A DNA stretch of 64,000 bases from Hormiphora californensis (lineage: Eukaryota; Ctenophora; Tentaculata; Cydippida; Pleurobrachiidae): positions 759,001 through 823,000 of the forward strand of contig CM035356.1 in assembly GCA_020137815.1 (NCBI GenBank). Reading direction: 5' to 3'. The position numbers and the translations under genes are program-made. Positions within the stretch are counted from its first letter, which is position 1. The number at the start of each line of letters is the position of its first letter. The notes under the pieces were generated by a model. It saw nothing but the letters and a program-made list of their open reading frames with translations, did no database searches and had not been told where the DNA came from. Below are positions 12,460 through 29,800 of this stretch, piece by piece.

Positions 12460-15383
12460 TTAATGAACCCCGTCTAAAGCGGTTAGATGTCTCTCTGATA
12501 TGAGTTGTGGTAGAATCCTCTCTCTAATTGGCATCAATAGGATGATCACAAAGGGGAAGAACATCTTTAGGTAGGTGGACCCCCCAAAGGATACCAGACA
12601 CAGGGCACCAAGCTGGAGGAGCTGGAGAAGGGTGAAGCAGTGGATGATTTTCTGGGGGACCCTCCTGACGTAATGGAGGGGTGGGTAGAGAGTCTGTTCG
12701 GTGAAGATCAGCACGAACCTCTCCCACATCTGGAATTCTTCAAGTGATGTTATGGCGAGGTAAACAAAGATACCGTAGAAAACTGGGATAGGAATGAGGT
12801 TGAGGGGGTGTGGGATCAGGAGAACGGACACCCCAATCAGAATACCGGATACAAGATTAGTTAGCCGTGTCTCCCTCACATAAACCACATTTTCCTTCAA
12901 ATGTCCGTTTCTATCCTCTCCTCGATATCAGCTAACCCTCGAACGTGAAGGGGAGAGTGGGGCAGGGAACCATGCACCCAGGGCAGACAGAAGAGGGAAA
13001 GGACCGCGTTAATTAGACCAGTAACAAACATATCCAGATGGAACGCTGACCCTTTCCGTAGTTTATTAGCAGGGTTATTCACCACACTCTCTGATATGTT
13101 ACCCTCCATGAAGATCAGGATGGACATTACAAAACCAAGTCCTATTGAGGAGAACACTGCCACTGTAGAAGGGGCTTTGAATTCCACAAACTTAAACAAA
13201 GTAGCATCCTCCGCAACTTTGAACGTTTCCAGATGGATTTCTTTAAACACGTAGCTGCCTAGAGCTGTTGAAGCGATGACAGCAACAACTAGAGCGTAGT
13301 CAGCCACCAGGACTCTCTTATCAGCGTTAAGATAGGGGCTGTACTTGAAGTTGAAGATCTGCACTCCCACATAGACCGTTATCAGGATTAGAAGAAGGGC
13401 TAGGAGGGGTTTCTGGGGGTCACACAGGGCCAACTCCTCCACTGTTAGCGTTGTGTTGACGTGTGCAAAACAGTAGAACGTATCAAACTCTGTCTTGACG
13501 AACTTGCAGGAATCCACAAGGAAGGCGATAGAGATGAACATTCCCACAATCTCCTCTGTAGACCGGGAACAGTAGATCATGATCTTGACTAGCTCCAGTA
13601 ACCCCGTACAGAATCAAAAAGAGAGAGTTCACAATACCGACCATTGCATAGAAAGTGGGAAAGAAACTTCCCATCCTCCTCCCAGTTGAGACTCACCGTG
13701 TAGATGATCTTTGTGTATATTACCATTGGGATAGGTCGTCCTGACAACCACCTAGGGGCTGACCAGACAGAATGGCCCAGGCGATACTGCTGAACCCCTG
13801 AGAAATAACAACTTTCCGTGCGTCTATGTACCCGCCAGTGTTCTTGTAGTCCAGGACACCGAATGCTATCCCGGGTAGGAGTAGCGAGAAGTAGAGAAAG
13901 AGAGTAGAGGAGATGATTTTAGGGAATACTTTTCCGATCTTTAAAGTGGGTGAAAGTCACTGATGTAGTGTTTAGCTCTGATTCTTGATATTCTAGCCGA
14001 GGTCCCTACCTGGGAACCAGGGGTCCTCCTGAACCGGACTACTCTTCTCGCTCTTCAAACTCTTAGAAGTAAGCTCTCTCCTTCGAATCTGGTGAACCCG
14101 GTGAACCCGAGTACATTCCACCTCAAATTCCTTGTGCGAATTCCGCGGGAGAGTGGGTGTTTAGAAGATTGTGTCGGAGTCGCTCATCCGCTAGGAGTGT
14201 GGCATACGTCCTTGCCACCTGTACAGCTGACTTTGTGTGTTTAGTCCTGCTAGGACAGAGAACAAGACAAATAAACCTGATCTCCTCGGCACCCTTTCCA
14301 AAGTTAAACGGTTGGTCTAACAGTGCCATGGCAACGTGATTCTCACTGACAGTGTTGACCTGACCAATAACCACAATAAAGCTCTGCTCTGTGACTGGAC
14401 CCTTCGTTGTCTCGGTAATACCCTGGATACACTCTGGGATCACATAGTCCGCATCATTGCTGATTAGAGATTTCATTATCAGGTCAACGTCAAGGTTGGC
14501 ATCTGGTTTATCAGTACACAGTCTGCAGATCATCTCTTGGGCAATGTCCTCCCATAGCGTGTGTCGAACCTGGCAAAGGGAGGGGAGGTGTCAGAGTTGT
14601 AGAATGCATGTTTTGGGTAGACGGGGAGACGGGGTGGGGGTTCGAGTTGTAAAGTTATTGTGAGACTATGAGTGGGGTCTGTAATCACCTTGAATAATGC
14701 CACTGGTCTCTCAAGAAACTTCTCCACGTCCCTCATAGCACGTGCATCAAGATGGAAATCCTTTAGTCTCAACAGTTTCCTCTTTGTATGGTACAACTTG
14801 CTAGCAACATGATACTGATGTACCTGAGAGTTAACAACCCCTGAAAAACTTGCATTCCTCTTCTTTTTGAGATTATTCTGCACTTCAACAAATGCTGAAT
14901 TCCATCTTGAAGAGGCAGGGGTCATCTTAGTAGTATCAGCCAGGACACGCTTTCTTGGCCCAATTGGGGGTATTGTGTTATCAAGTGTGTCCCCTTCTTC
15001 ATCTCCTGTTGAGGTACTGGAAGTGTCGGAGGAGCTGGAATCCGGGGTCCCAGTCCATGGTGTGTCGATTGTGGTGGAGTTGTTGGATTGGACTTGTATC
15101 ACAGCTGATGATGTTGCCCCACTATCTATTATCGGGTCTAGTGATCCCTGCAGCTCTGGGGATGGGAAAGGGTTAGAATTTACATATCCTGAGTTCTCTA
15201 CTAGTAAGAAAGAGGATGAAACATGGAACGTGATCCTAATTGTGTATCCTGTCATGTAACTTCTAGAATGTAAGATGTGAGCAGCTCTGTGTAACCTGTT
15301 TTTTCAAGAGTATAGTCGTCCACGGCAAGGTCTGATTTAGGTGTTGTCTTCTGATCCTTTAGCTCATAATACTGTTCCGCCAT
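12460..15383 (-). CDS. SLC4A11: SLC4A11-like borate/bicarbonate transporter family protein; frame-broken
   Basis: Translated segments match the SLC4 family in order. Proposed start 15383 (MAEQYYELKDQ); serine/threonine-rich N-terminus, 14530-15255; cytoplasmic band-3-like domain, 14123-14533 (AMALLDQPFNFGKG, ARTYATLLADERLRHNLL); first membrane segments, 13690-13960 (LFLYFSLLLPGIAFGVLDY, ILSGQP); 12897-13674 (YCSRSTEEIVGMFISIAF, HSPLHVRGLADIEERIE); C-terminus 12460-12900 (VRETRLTN, EQTLYPPLHYVRRVPQKIIH, PIRERILPQLI). YCSRxTEEIVG and YPPxHYxRRVPQ point to SLC4A11 rather than to anion exchangers. Frame breaks fall near 12905, 13598, 13665, 13735 and 15255, so this copy is either decayed or carries sequence errors. 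Members move ions across the plasma membrane; the substrate cannot be read here. Confidence 0.8.
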
Positions 15384-15418
15384 TACCTGTTTAGTAACAG
15401 GAGGTTGAGCTTGGATTA

Positions 15419-16968
15419 CAAGGTGGCCCATAAATTATGATAGCGGGGGACGAGCCGTACCTCCGAAACGGTGATAGTTGTGCAAAAACAAACTACGGGA
15501 ACATGCTGGAACAATTCCTGGACGACTTTTTGCAAATTATGAAATTTTTATTCAAAAGTTCATTTTTCATTCATGAACTTTCTACACGTTCATTAATGAA
15601 TTAAGGACTCTAATTTCCCGAGAGTTAGGCATTTTGTTTGGGTTGAATTTATCTTTCCAATGAGCACCATAAAAATCAAATTGAAGCACCAGGTCACATG
15701 GCAGTTGAGAAAATGCACATGCATGAATTTGGCTCTTCCTGCGACATTCAATCGGCTGTATCACGGCTAACTTTTGTTCAATCGTTTTAAAAATTTGGGA
15801 GAACATCGGATAAGCAAAGATCTTTCCTCACAAGAAAAATCAAGGTCAAAACTCAAAGTTCATTTTCATATGTTGGTAGTTCATTCCACTCATTCAGGAA
15901 CCAGCATCCCTAAAGTGATAAAAAGTGGTGGTTTTTGTTTGGCCCATTCCCTGCAATGATAGAGAGGTGTAAAATACGTTTCCGGGCTAGTTAGTGGGTG
16001 TCCATGTGATCATGATGATATCTGACACCTTTGCTGAGCCATAATTAAGGGATTTTCTCAAATTCAAGCATGTGATTTGAGTTTTTGCGATTGGTATCGT
16101 GCAGCAATGTTGAGAGATCTCATAGCACCTCAAAAATGATGATTAATTCAATGAAAGAAGTTGATTTATGATCGTTTAGTTCATTTTGACGTCTGTTTTA
16201 ATCTTTTCTATCATAAATCGACTCATTTCATTGAACTAATCATCATTTTTGAGGTGCTATGAGATCTCTCAACATTGCTGCACGACACCAATCGCAAAAA
16301 CTCAAATCACATGCTTGAATTTGAGAAAATTCCTTAATTATGGCTCAGCAAAGGTGTCAGATATCATCATGATCACATGGACACCCACTAACTAGCCCGG
16401 AAACGTATTTTTTACACCTCTCTATCATTGCAGGGAATGGGCCAAACAAAAACCGCCACTTTTCATCACTTTAGGGATGCTGGTTCCTGAATGAGTGGAA
16501 TGAACTACCAACATATGAAAATGAACTTTGAGTTTTGACCTTGATTTTTCTTGTGAGGAAAGATCTTTGCTTATCCGATGTTCTCCCAAATTTTTAAAAC
16601 GATTGAACAAAAGTTAGCCGTGATACAGCCGATTGAATGTCGCAGGAAGAGCCAAATTCATGCATGTGCATTTTCTCAACTGCCATGTGACCTGGTGCTT
16701 CAATTTGATTTTTATGGTGCTCATTGGAAAGATAAATTCAACCCAAACAAAATGCCTAACTCTCGGGAAATTAGAGTCCTTAATTCATTAATGAACGTGT
16801 AGAAAGTTCATGAATGAAAAATGAACTTTTGAAAAAAAATTTCATAATTTGCAAAAAGTCGTCCAGGAATTGTTCCAGCATGTTCCCGTAGTTTGTTTTT
16901 GCGCAACTATCACCGTTTCGGAGGTACGGCTCCTCCCCCGCTACTATCATAATTTATGGGCCACCTTG
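15419..16968. mobile_element. 1550-bp foldback DNA element, TA target duplication
   Basis: Begins CAAGGTGGCCCATAAATTAT and ends with its reverse complement, flanked by TA at 15417-15418 and 16969-16970. The two halves are reverse complements almost throughout (arms about 760 bp, short central loop near 16180-16205), differing at a few bases and small indels. The TA duplication suggests mobilisation by a Tc1/mariner-type transposase. The identical 74-residue frames on each arm are mirror images and are not annotated as genes. It lies 35 bp upstream of the transporter ATG. Confidence 0.9.
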
Positions 16969-16970
16969 TA

Positions 16971-19900
16971 TATGTGGTGATGAATATTATAGCTGGTTTA
17001 ACAAAAATAAAAGGTAGAGATTCTTTCGAATCCGAGGTATCTGAGGGTTGGGCAGATCACGCGAGACGGTGCCATTTTTACGTTAACTGAGGTAAAAAGA
17101 CTAGAGGAAAATAAAACGTTAAGTTCAATTTATGAACAAAAAAGTATGCAATCAACGAAGCTGGAAATGTCTAGGGAAGGCCAAGTGAAAGTACCTATAA
17201 AGATCTCAATCTTTACAGAGAGAGAGACGGGGTTATTAAAAATATCTTGCTTCTCTGGAAGGTACAGTGCAGGAGAGGGTTTTACAAATGATTTTAGAAA
17301 TGGAGGTCAGAGTGAGAGGGAGGGAGGGAGGGAGAGATAGAGAGTCGGAGATGATCCGCTTGAAGTGCATATAATTTTAACAACCTAAAATAATCCTCCC
17401 CTCATCTTGCTCAAGCGATCAGCTCTGTATCTCTCTAAACTATTTATATCTCTCTAGTTGCATGCATAGTTACTACTCAGAGTTTTTACGCAGATTATCA
17501 CACACACAACTTCTGAAATATAGGGGCATATGTAACACAAGAGATATTTGATTATTTGAGAGTAGTAGGTGTAGGAGGGAATATGAAATTGTGACGGATT
17601 AATAAAACGTTATTTTGTAAAGAGGAAATCACTAGGGGAGGATAGAAATCTCCAGAAATACGAATATGGGACAAGGGTACTGGGTAGCTACTCTGATACT
17701 CAAGTTTCAGCTTCACAAATAGGTTACAAACAATTAGTTGGAGCAACAATTCAGCTATGTGGCACTGCTGCAGGTGGCCAAGTGTATAGTTGTTGTTGTG
17801 AAAGGGGAGACCCCTCAGTGGGGTGTACCTTTACGAACGAGGACCAAAGTGTTCGTTGTTGAGTTCGTGAAAGAAAGGCTCTAGGTGGCATTGGAATTAT
17901 ACAATCCTATTTAAAAACTGGATCAAGGATAACACAATTCTCTAGCGTTCTATTCTTTCACGCCATCGAATTTGTAACTTGCAAGAGGGATGTATCCATG
18001 CAATAAAAAGCTCATACACACTACACTTTATCTACAGCTTAACTTCTATGAAACATTTCTAGCGACTCATCCAAAGGATTAAAAGACTGGGCGAAGTGTT
18101 CAGTAAAATTCAGATCTGTTTATATTCGGTCGGCAACTTTCAATTCTATACAAGTGTGTGTGCACTAGACGTCTTGGCAAATGTATTGTCAATATACACG
18201 ATTACACACTATAATACGTTCAACGCAGTGTAGCTGTACACTAACAAGATGTGTGTTACAAGCAAAGAAATGCTCTTCCTGTCTTATCATATCTCGTATC
18301 TAGTAGATACTATCTACACGGTAGGAATAGAATATGGAATCCATATTTCCTTCCATATTGGAAACATGTACCTAACTCATACTACAAAATATATGAATGT
18401 GTTTAGTTTTGTTTGCATGAAGCCTAATTGGAGTGTGTAGCATTGAAGTTGGTCCCGGTACCTACACAGTTTTATCACTTTTTGAAGTTGCAGAATTTGG
18501 GCCGAGGGGCAACATAATGATTAGATTATTCCAGCAGCTATCGGAACGATATTCTCGAAATTAGTGTTTCACCATATTTCGTACACTGGTTTGTGTGTAG
18601 GTACATTGTTCCACAACGTCACAAATTCATGGGGTTTGTACTTTGAACGCGGTCGACGAATGGTTCGGATGTAATGAAAAGGGTCCGGTTTCCGCGCACC
18701 ATACACTCATCTGCACGTGCGGATTTCAGAGCCGCGCGATAACGAGGGTGGTAAGGACCAAAAGTTGACATGTTCCTTGTTAGCTCTCACACCGGGCCTT
18801 CAGACAGACTGCATGGTCCCGGACGAAACAGGCATGGCGCTGACTTAACACTGTCACAGTGCAGTGACAGGTTGAGGAACAACATGACACTAGGCAGACC
18901 ATTGGTGAGACATCCTCCACCATCCTGTGTACTCATGGGTTCAAAATGAACCGTTTATGAACCAACTCTCTCTTACCGAGAGAAGCAGTATAACTTGCGA
19001 GTCGCTGATCACCACAGCCTTGAAAGCCCTAGCTTTTTTGACGTCAGATAAGACCCCCATTTAGCAAATTGAAACACGTATAATTTACAGAATTCGTTTT
19101 AAATTGTACAATATGATACTCACATAATGAGATACACAGTATGTATACACACTTTTCACCTAGCATAACAAAAAACCCGTCTGCGATACTGTCTTTAGTA
19201 AAAAACCACGAGACGGGCTCTCCCCTGAACTCTCTCTCTCAGTTCATCCATCATTGAATTATAATAGTTTGCTAAACGAGAACACGGTCCCGATTTAGGC
19301 TGCTGAGTTCCTTACTCAACAAGATTTAGGCTGCTGAGTTCCTTTTAGATTTAACGAAGTGCAGGTAACCCTGAAATAAGAGAGAGAGAATTGTTAATTA
19401 ATTGTCGTGCAACACTGCACAAGTTGTTTTTATAAACAATGTTAAACCTCGTCTAGTCAGACGGCTAGCCAGACGCGGGAGAGGCCGGGCTCACGCCGCG
19501 CACTGAAATGGGCCTCTGGCTGTGACACACTGAAAGCTGAAATGATGGACTTTTTATGAAGCGCAGACGCGCGGAGTTCACTGCTGGGCAGGGAGTCTCT
19601 CTTGTATGTAGAGAAATATCGATTACATAATTTATATGTAGAACTATGTCATAATGTGGGGCCCTATAACTAATATCACATCATGGAAAAGACACAATAG
19701 ACATTCAATGACACAACACCACCCAAAGTTATCCACATGACACAAGATATTTAACATACAGCTGATGGATCTGGTTGGGTATCTGCAACAGAATCTGGAT
19801 TAAACATGTTTTGTTAAACTGGACACATAGAAACTATTTTGGGAATAGCCGACCACTAAGTCAGAAATGAGAAATCCACGTGGATTTGATAACTAGTGGT

Positions 19901-20207
19901 TTTGTTAGTGTTGATTCCTTACTGCTTACATAACAGTGCCGCTAAAATATTAAATTTCCCGCTATTTTGTTTGCTATTGCTATAGCTGTTATGCTAGAAA
20001 ATCAAATTCCCCGCTATTTTCTACCTGCGGAGGATATAGAATCACTATGCCATTCTTTTAGTGGCCACTCTCTCCCCTTACTCCTCGAACCCTTCCGAAC
20101 TGACGACCTAAAAACAAGAGAGTTTCAAAATTATGAAAAAGTGAGAAAAATATCCCACAATTTACAAGGAGATTTTATTTTTTCGTTTACGCTTAGTTAA
20201 TTATTGA
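16971..20207. other. 3.2-kb region with no gene recognised
   Basis: Only short frames on both strands, none with a domain I recognise. Contents: a short GAGAGG/GGGA run (17310-17345), AT-rich sequence, and a direct repeat GATTTAGGCTGCTGAGTTCC at about 19293 and 19323. It includes whatever lies upstream of the transporter (-) and downstream of AGBL5 (-). Confidence 0.6.
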
Positions 20208-26153
<5,946 letters not shown>

Positions 26154-26829
26154 GCCTGGTGTTGGTGTGTTGACAGGTGGATGTCCACTTTACGGGGGGT
26201 CTTCATGGATAAAACGACATGTGATCTTTCTAGGTAAATTTATTAGATAGTTAGTTAATTAATTAAGAGGGCTGTGTTTTTCCGCACTGAGAATGAAAAT
26301 ACGATACCATTATGAGTATATAATAAACTGCAAAAAAATTAATAACCCATGTATAAAAACTTATATGAAAATTAATGGTTAAAAACTGTTACCCATGACA
26401 TGACAGGGGCACATCATAACTGATGCGTTCTTCATTTCTTCCCACTTCCCGTTTTACATGAAAAGATTACCACGGTAGATCCAACCAGGATCACTACCAT
26501 CACTATAACTGCTGTCATCATTGTTCTCGTAATCGAAATCTCTATTGGTGGCCGTTCGTTCAGCGGTATCTAAGCGACAGACTGCTCCTTCATAAAACAC
26601 TTCATGTACCCAAAGCTGTAAAGCTGCCATTTACACTTTTGGAACTTCCAGTGGAAGTTTGGTAATATTTTCAAATGACTTTTAACATGCCAGTCCCCAT
26701 AGTTACCACTCCAGTTGCCATGGCAACCGTGTTATTGACGTTGAAAGGGGCTAAAAGAACCACACGGCGAAGCCGGGTGGGTTTAGGGTTATCAAAAAGC
26801 CCTTACTTCAAGCGCACCCAATGGGTGCG
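26154..26829. other. Upstream region of AGBL5
   Basis: Space between the AGBL5 start and the old 3' end of the F-box gene. It holds the X-box-like palindrome at 26714 and a small hairpin AGCGCACCCA/TGGGTGCGCT (26811-26831). No gene is seen. Confidence 0.6.
26714..26727. promoter_or_regulatory. Perfect RFX X-box-like palindrome upstream of AGBL5
   Basis: GTTGCCATGGCAAC, 561 bp before the AGBL5 ATG. RFX factors bind this palindrome and drive ciliary genes in animals; AGBL5 acts on ciliary and other tubulins. The match is seen directly; the regulatory role is inferred. Confidence 0.5.
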
Positions 26830-26938
26830 CTAGTAAATTAAATGATCAGATTCATCCTCATTTGGATATTCACCATCTTCAACTTCATCAAACTCTGGTT
26901 CACTAAATTCATCATCAGAAAGATCAAGGTATCTACTT
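26830..26938 (-). pseudogene. Displaced acidic C-terminal tail of the F-box/LRR gene
   Basis: On the minus strand just past the 921-bp insertion, AAGTA is followed by codons for YLDLSDDEFSEPEFDE and more acidic residues, ending at a TAG at 26830-26832. If the insertion and one AAGTA copy are left out, these codons continue the F-box frame without a shift. This is most likely the original end of that gene, now separated from it. Confidence 0.75.
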
Positions 26939-27859
26939 AGGAACCGGCGATAATATCGAATCGAATCGAAAGATCGAGAGATCGAATCGAATCGAATCGA
27001 ATCGAGTAGTTTTTTGAGCTCAGAGATCGAATCGAGATCGAATCGAGATTTTTTGACCGCCCAAAGATCGAATCGAGATTTTTTGAACCCTCAAAGATCG
27101 AATCGAGATCGAATCGAGTAGTTTTCATCGTCCAAAGATCGAATCAAGATCGAATCGAAAGTTTTTGAACGCTTAAAGATCGAATCGAGATCGAATCGAA
27201 AATTTTTTATCACCCAAAGATCGAATCGAAATCGAATCGATATTTTTTGAACCCCAAAAAATCGAATCGAAATCGAATCGATATTTTCCAATCGCCCAAA
27301 GATCGAATCGAGATCGAATCGATAAATTTTGATCGGTCGCCCAAAAATCGAATCGGGATCGAGAAGAAAATATCAAGAATCTTCGGTTCCTAGCCAGTAG
27401 AAACCGGCGATATTATGGGATCGAATCGAAAGATCGAAAGATCGAATCGAATCGAGATCGAATCGAAAGTTTTTGATCGAACAAAGATCGAATCGAGATC
27501 GAATCGATATTTTTTGTTCGCCCAAAAATCGAATCGAGATCGAATCGATATATTTTGAACACCGAAAGATCGAATCGAGATCGAATCGAAAGTTTTTCAA
27601 CCCTCAAAGATCGAATCGAGATCGAATCGAAATTTTTTGATCGCTCAAAGATCGAATCGAGATCGAATCGAAAATTTTTGAACCCCAAAAGATCGAATCG
27701 AGATCGAATCGATATTTTTGAATCGCCGAAAGATCGAATCGAGATCGAATCGAAATTTTTTGATTGCTCAAAGATTGAATCGGGATCGAATCGAATTTTG
27801 GTCGTTCAAAAAAAGATCGAGACCGAATTGAGAAAAAAATATCTGGTATCGCCGGTTCC
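26939..27859. mobile_element. 921-bp element of tandem repeats with inverted ends and 5-bp target duplication
   Basis: Ends are AGGAACCGGCGATA and TATCGCCGGTTCC, flanked by TACTT at 26934-26938 and 27860-27864. The interior is about 20 copies of a 38-46-bp unit (AGATCGAATCGAGATCGAAT plus an AT-rich spacer ending in G/C). Two similar halves, 26939-27390 and 27401-27859, each carry the end motifs and are joined by TAGCCAGTAG. No transposase frame is present; SIRSRFDL-type frames are repeat translations. Family unknown. Confidence 0.85.
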
Positions 27860-29243
27860 TACTTCTACTGCTTTTCAATAAAATGAACTTAGGAAAGTCA
27901 CGCTCGCTCGCGTCACGTCCCAGATCATGTGCATCAATTACATCAGGCCACAGGTGATCAGGATAAACGATTTTAAGCCTAACATCGTTAACACTCTCAT
28001 ATCTTCCATGAGATTCGTGAAGGAATGTTCCTTCAATATTAGCACAATAGCCGAGATATAATTCTTTCAGATTCTTGAGCGTTAGGATAGCCTCTGTGAC
28101 CTCCCTATCTGTAATCCCAGCTGAACGTTCCAATGATACGTTTTGTAACGAGGCACATTGGGGCAACCAGTTGTAACCAAACTCGGCTACTTTGTCCCCA
28201 TTCAATGTAAGGTCTTTTAACTGTGTGAGGTTAGTTATTAGATGCAAATTGCTACAGTTTAGAGCCCAATTTGGAGCACATTCGACGCACAGGCTGTGCA
28301 GCCCTCGGTTTTTCACGATAAACGGCAGCAACGCATCCAAGCGAAACCCAACTTCATTCAGTTCCAATGTTTTCAGGCTTGGTGCTGAACTCAGGAAGTG
28401 CTGCAACTGTTTTGTGTAGTCAACACTCATATCGGTCTCCTTTCTCCCTTTGTTTATGGGTGTCACTGTCAAGTGATTCAGCTTCGGAAGGGGGTGAAGT
28501 GATTGTTGGAGTTGGTCAAGTCTCTTGAGAACCTGAGCTGGGATTGCAAGAGTCTCCAAGGTATCGTGAAACCAAATCAAAATATGATGAAATGTTCGAG
28601 GTGGAATATCCTGACAGTAATCAAGATACAGACTTTTTAAGTGGTTGGTCCGTAATCTGTTAACAATGCATTTCCCAGTGACGTCCGTGTTGTTAGAAAG
28701 ACGTAGTTCGGAAAGGAACGGCAAGTTGCGAATCATCAAATCCAGCGATTTCTCATCAAGCCCGATACAGGATACCATTACAAGTTCGGTTAGCAAGGGA
28801 GGGGTGTTGATTGAAAACTGGTAGGCGAACTTTTTATCAATACTTGACAATGATAAGCAGGTGAGTTGTGTGCACATCCCAAGGGGTTTTAGAATTTTCA
28901 ACTCCAGTTTACCCATAGTTAGATCAACATCCTTGACATTGCCATGCACCATATCCAATACTCGATCAACGAAATGGTATGGAACCGTGATGTCTTTGCC
29001 GTCTTTGGTATATTTCATGCTCATTGTCGGATCTTTAGACGCATAAACATGTAAAATGGATTTGAAGGACTCACGAGATGCGTTATACCACCGTCTACAA
29101 ACCATTCCGCACTGCAACCGTTCTGTGGGCTGGAGATATGAGAAAATTATCAGAGTGATCTCGTTCGGCAGTTGGTTTAGCGAGGGAAACTGTGACGGAT
29201 TCGGGTCCTCAGTTTTACCGCTAGCATACAATCCAGTCGGCAT
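27768..29243 (-). CDS. F-box and leucine-rich-repeat protein, C-terminus replaced by repeat-element sequence
   Basis: Single-exon 491-codon frame. Residues about 24-70 form an F-box (LNQLPNEITLIIFSYLQPTE...CRRWY), followed by irregular leucine-rich repeats (LTCLSLSSID, LSELRLSNNTDVTG, LKSLYLDYCQDIPPRTF, LKELYLGYCANIEG). F-box/LRR proteins select substrates for SCF ubiquitin ligases: the F-box binds SKP1 and the repeats bind the substrate. Native sequence ends at FPKFILLKSSRS; the last 30 or so residues are translated from the inserted element and stop at 27768. The likely native tail lies at 26830-26933. Start chosen at MPTGLYASGK, the first Met with a complete F-box downstream. Confidence 0.85.
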   Translation of the reverse strand: MPTGLYASGKTEDPNPSQFPSLNQLPNEITLIIFSYLQPTERLQCGMVCRRWYNASRESFKSILHVYASKDPTMSMKYTKDGKDITVPYHFVDRVLDMVHGNVKDVDLTMGKLELKILKPLGMCTQLTCLSLSSIDKKFAYQFSINTPPLLTELVMVSCIGLDEKSLDLMIRNLPFLSELRLSNNTDVTGKCIVNRLRTNHLKSLYLDYCQDIPPRTFHHILIWFHDTLETLAIPAQVLKRLDQLQQSLHPLPKLNHLTVTPINKGRKETDMSVDYTKQLQHFLSSAPSLKTLELNEVGFRLDALLPFIVKNRGLHSLCVECAPNWALNCSNLHLITNLTQLKDLTLNGDKVAEFGYNWLPQCASLQNVSLERSAGITDREVTEAILTLKNLKELYLGYCANIEGTFLHESHGRYESVNDVRLKIVYPDHLWPDVIDAHDLGRDASERDFPKFILLKSSRSRNRRYQIFFSQFGLDLFLNDQNSIRSRFNL

Positions 29244-29800
29244 GTTGCTAGAAAGTTTTAAAAATAGTTTTGGTTAATTGGAAACAATTAGCATTCCAAA
29301 TTATTTACAGTTGCATTGAAGTTCGATTGAAATTGTTTTTAGATTTCAGAAGTCAGAATTCAGAGCGACTTTTTCGGTTGGCAAAAGCTGCTAAAGTCGG
29401 ATTTTTTGAAGTTGTCAGAAGTAAGGGTCCAGTTAGAGATTTTGCGACCGAAGTTAGTTACAATGGTGCAGGCCCCTGCTGACACTGCTGACACTGCCGC
29501 GCGCGCCACTCTAGATGCAAATCACATCGAAAACCCTGCTAGTCAACGAAGATTTCGCGCGCACAGGGACTCTCCCAGCTTGCGCCAGTTGCAGATTGGA
29601 GGCTGGCGCCAGAAACTGGCGCCAGCCTCCAATCTGCAACTGGAGCGTAATAAATTTTCAGAACGTAAACAGCAATCCGACACCGGGGTCTCAGATAATA
29701 AACGCACACCACGATCGGTCACAGAGTGAACCTGCAAAGTGGTACAACACCGAAGTGTCGAGAGTACCCTCGTATCCATCATGGAACCCGGTATTGTCGG
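29244..29800. other. Upstream region of the F-box gene with a perfect hairpin
   Basis: Probable 5' leader and promoter of the F-box gene. No gene is seen. It contains the 59-bp inverted repeat at 29585-29643. Confidence 0.5.
29585..29643. repeat. Perfect inverted repeat, 28-bp arms, AAA loop
   Basis: The arm CCAGTTGCAGATTGGAGGCT continues to GGCGCCAG, then AAA, then its exact reverse complement. It would form a very stable hairpin. Confidence 0.95.

Noticed and set aside
15582-16802. Two identical 74-residue frames on opposite strands (15582-15806 and 16578-16802)
   Set aside because: They are mirror images from the arms of the foldback element, with no recognised domain; an inverted repeat duplicates any chance frame.
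26937-27688. Repeated SIRSRFDL-type peptides on the minus strand
   Set aside because: Translation of the GATCGAATCGA tandem unit; no start, no consistent frame between halves.
26939-27859. CRISPR array
   Set aside because: The repeat units are contiguous, with no unique spacers, in an animal genome and inside a gene.
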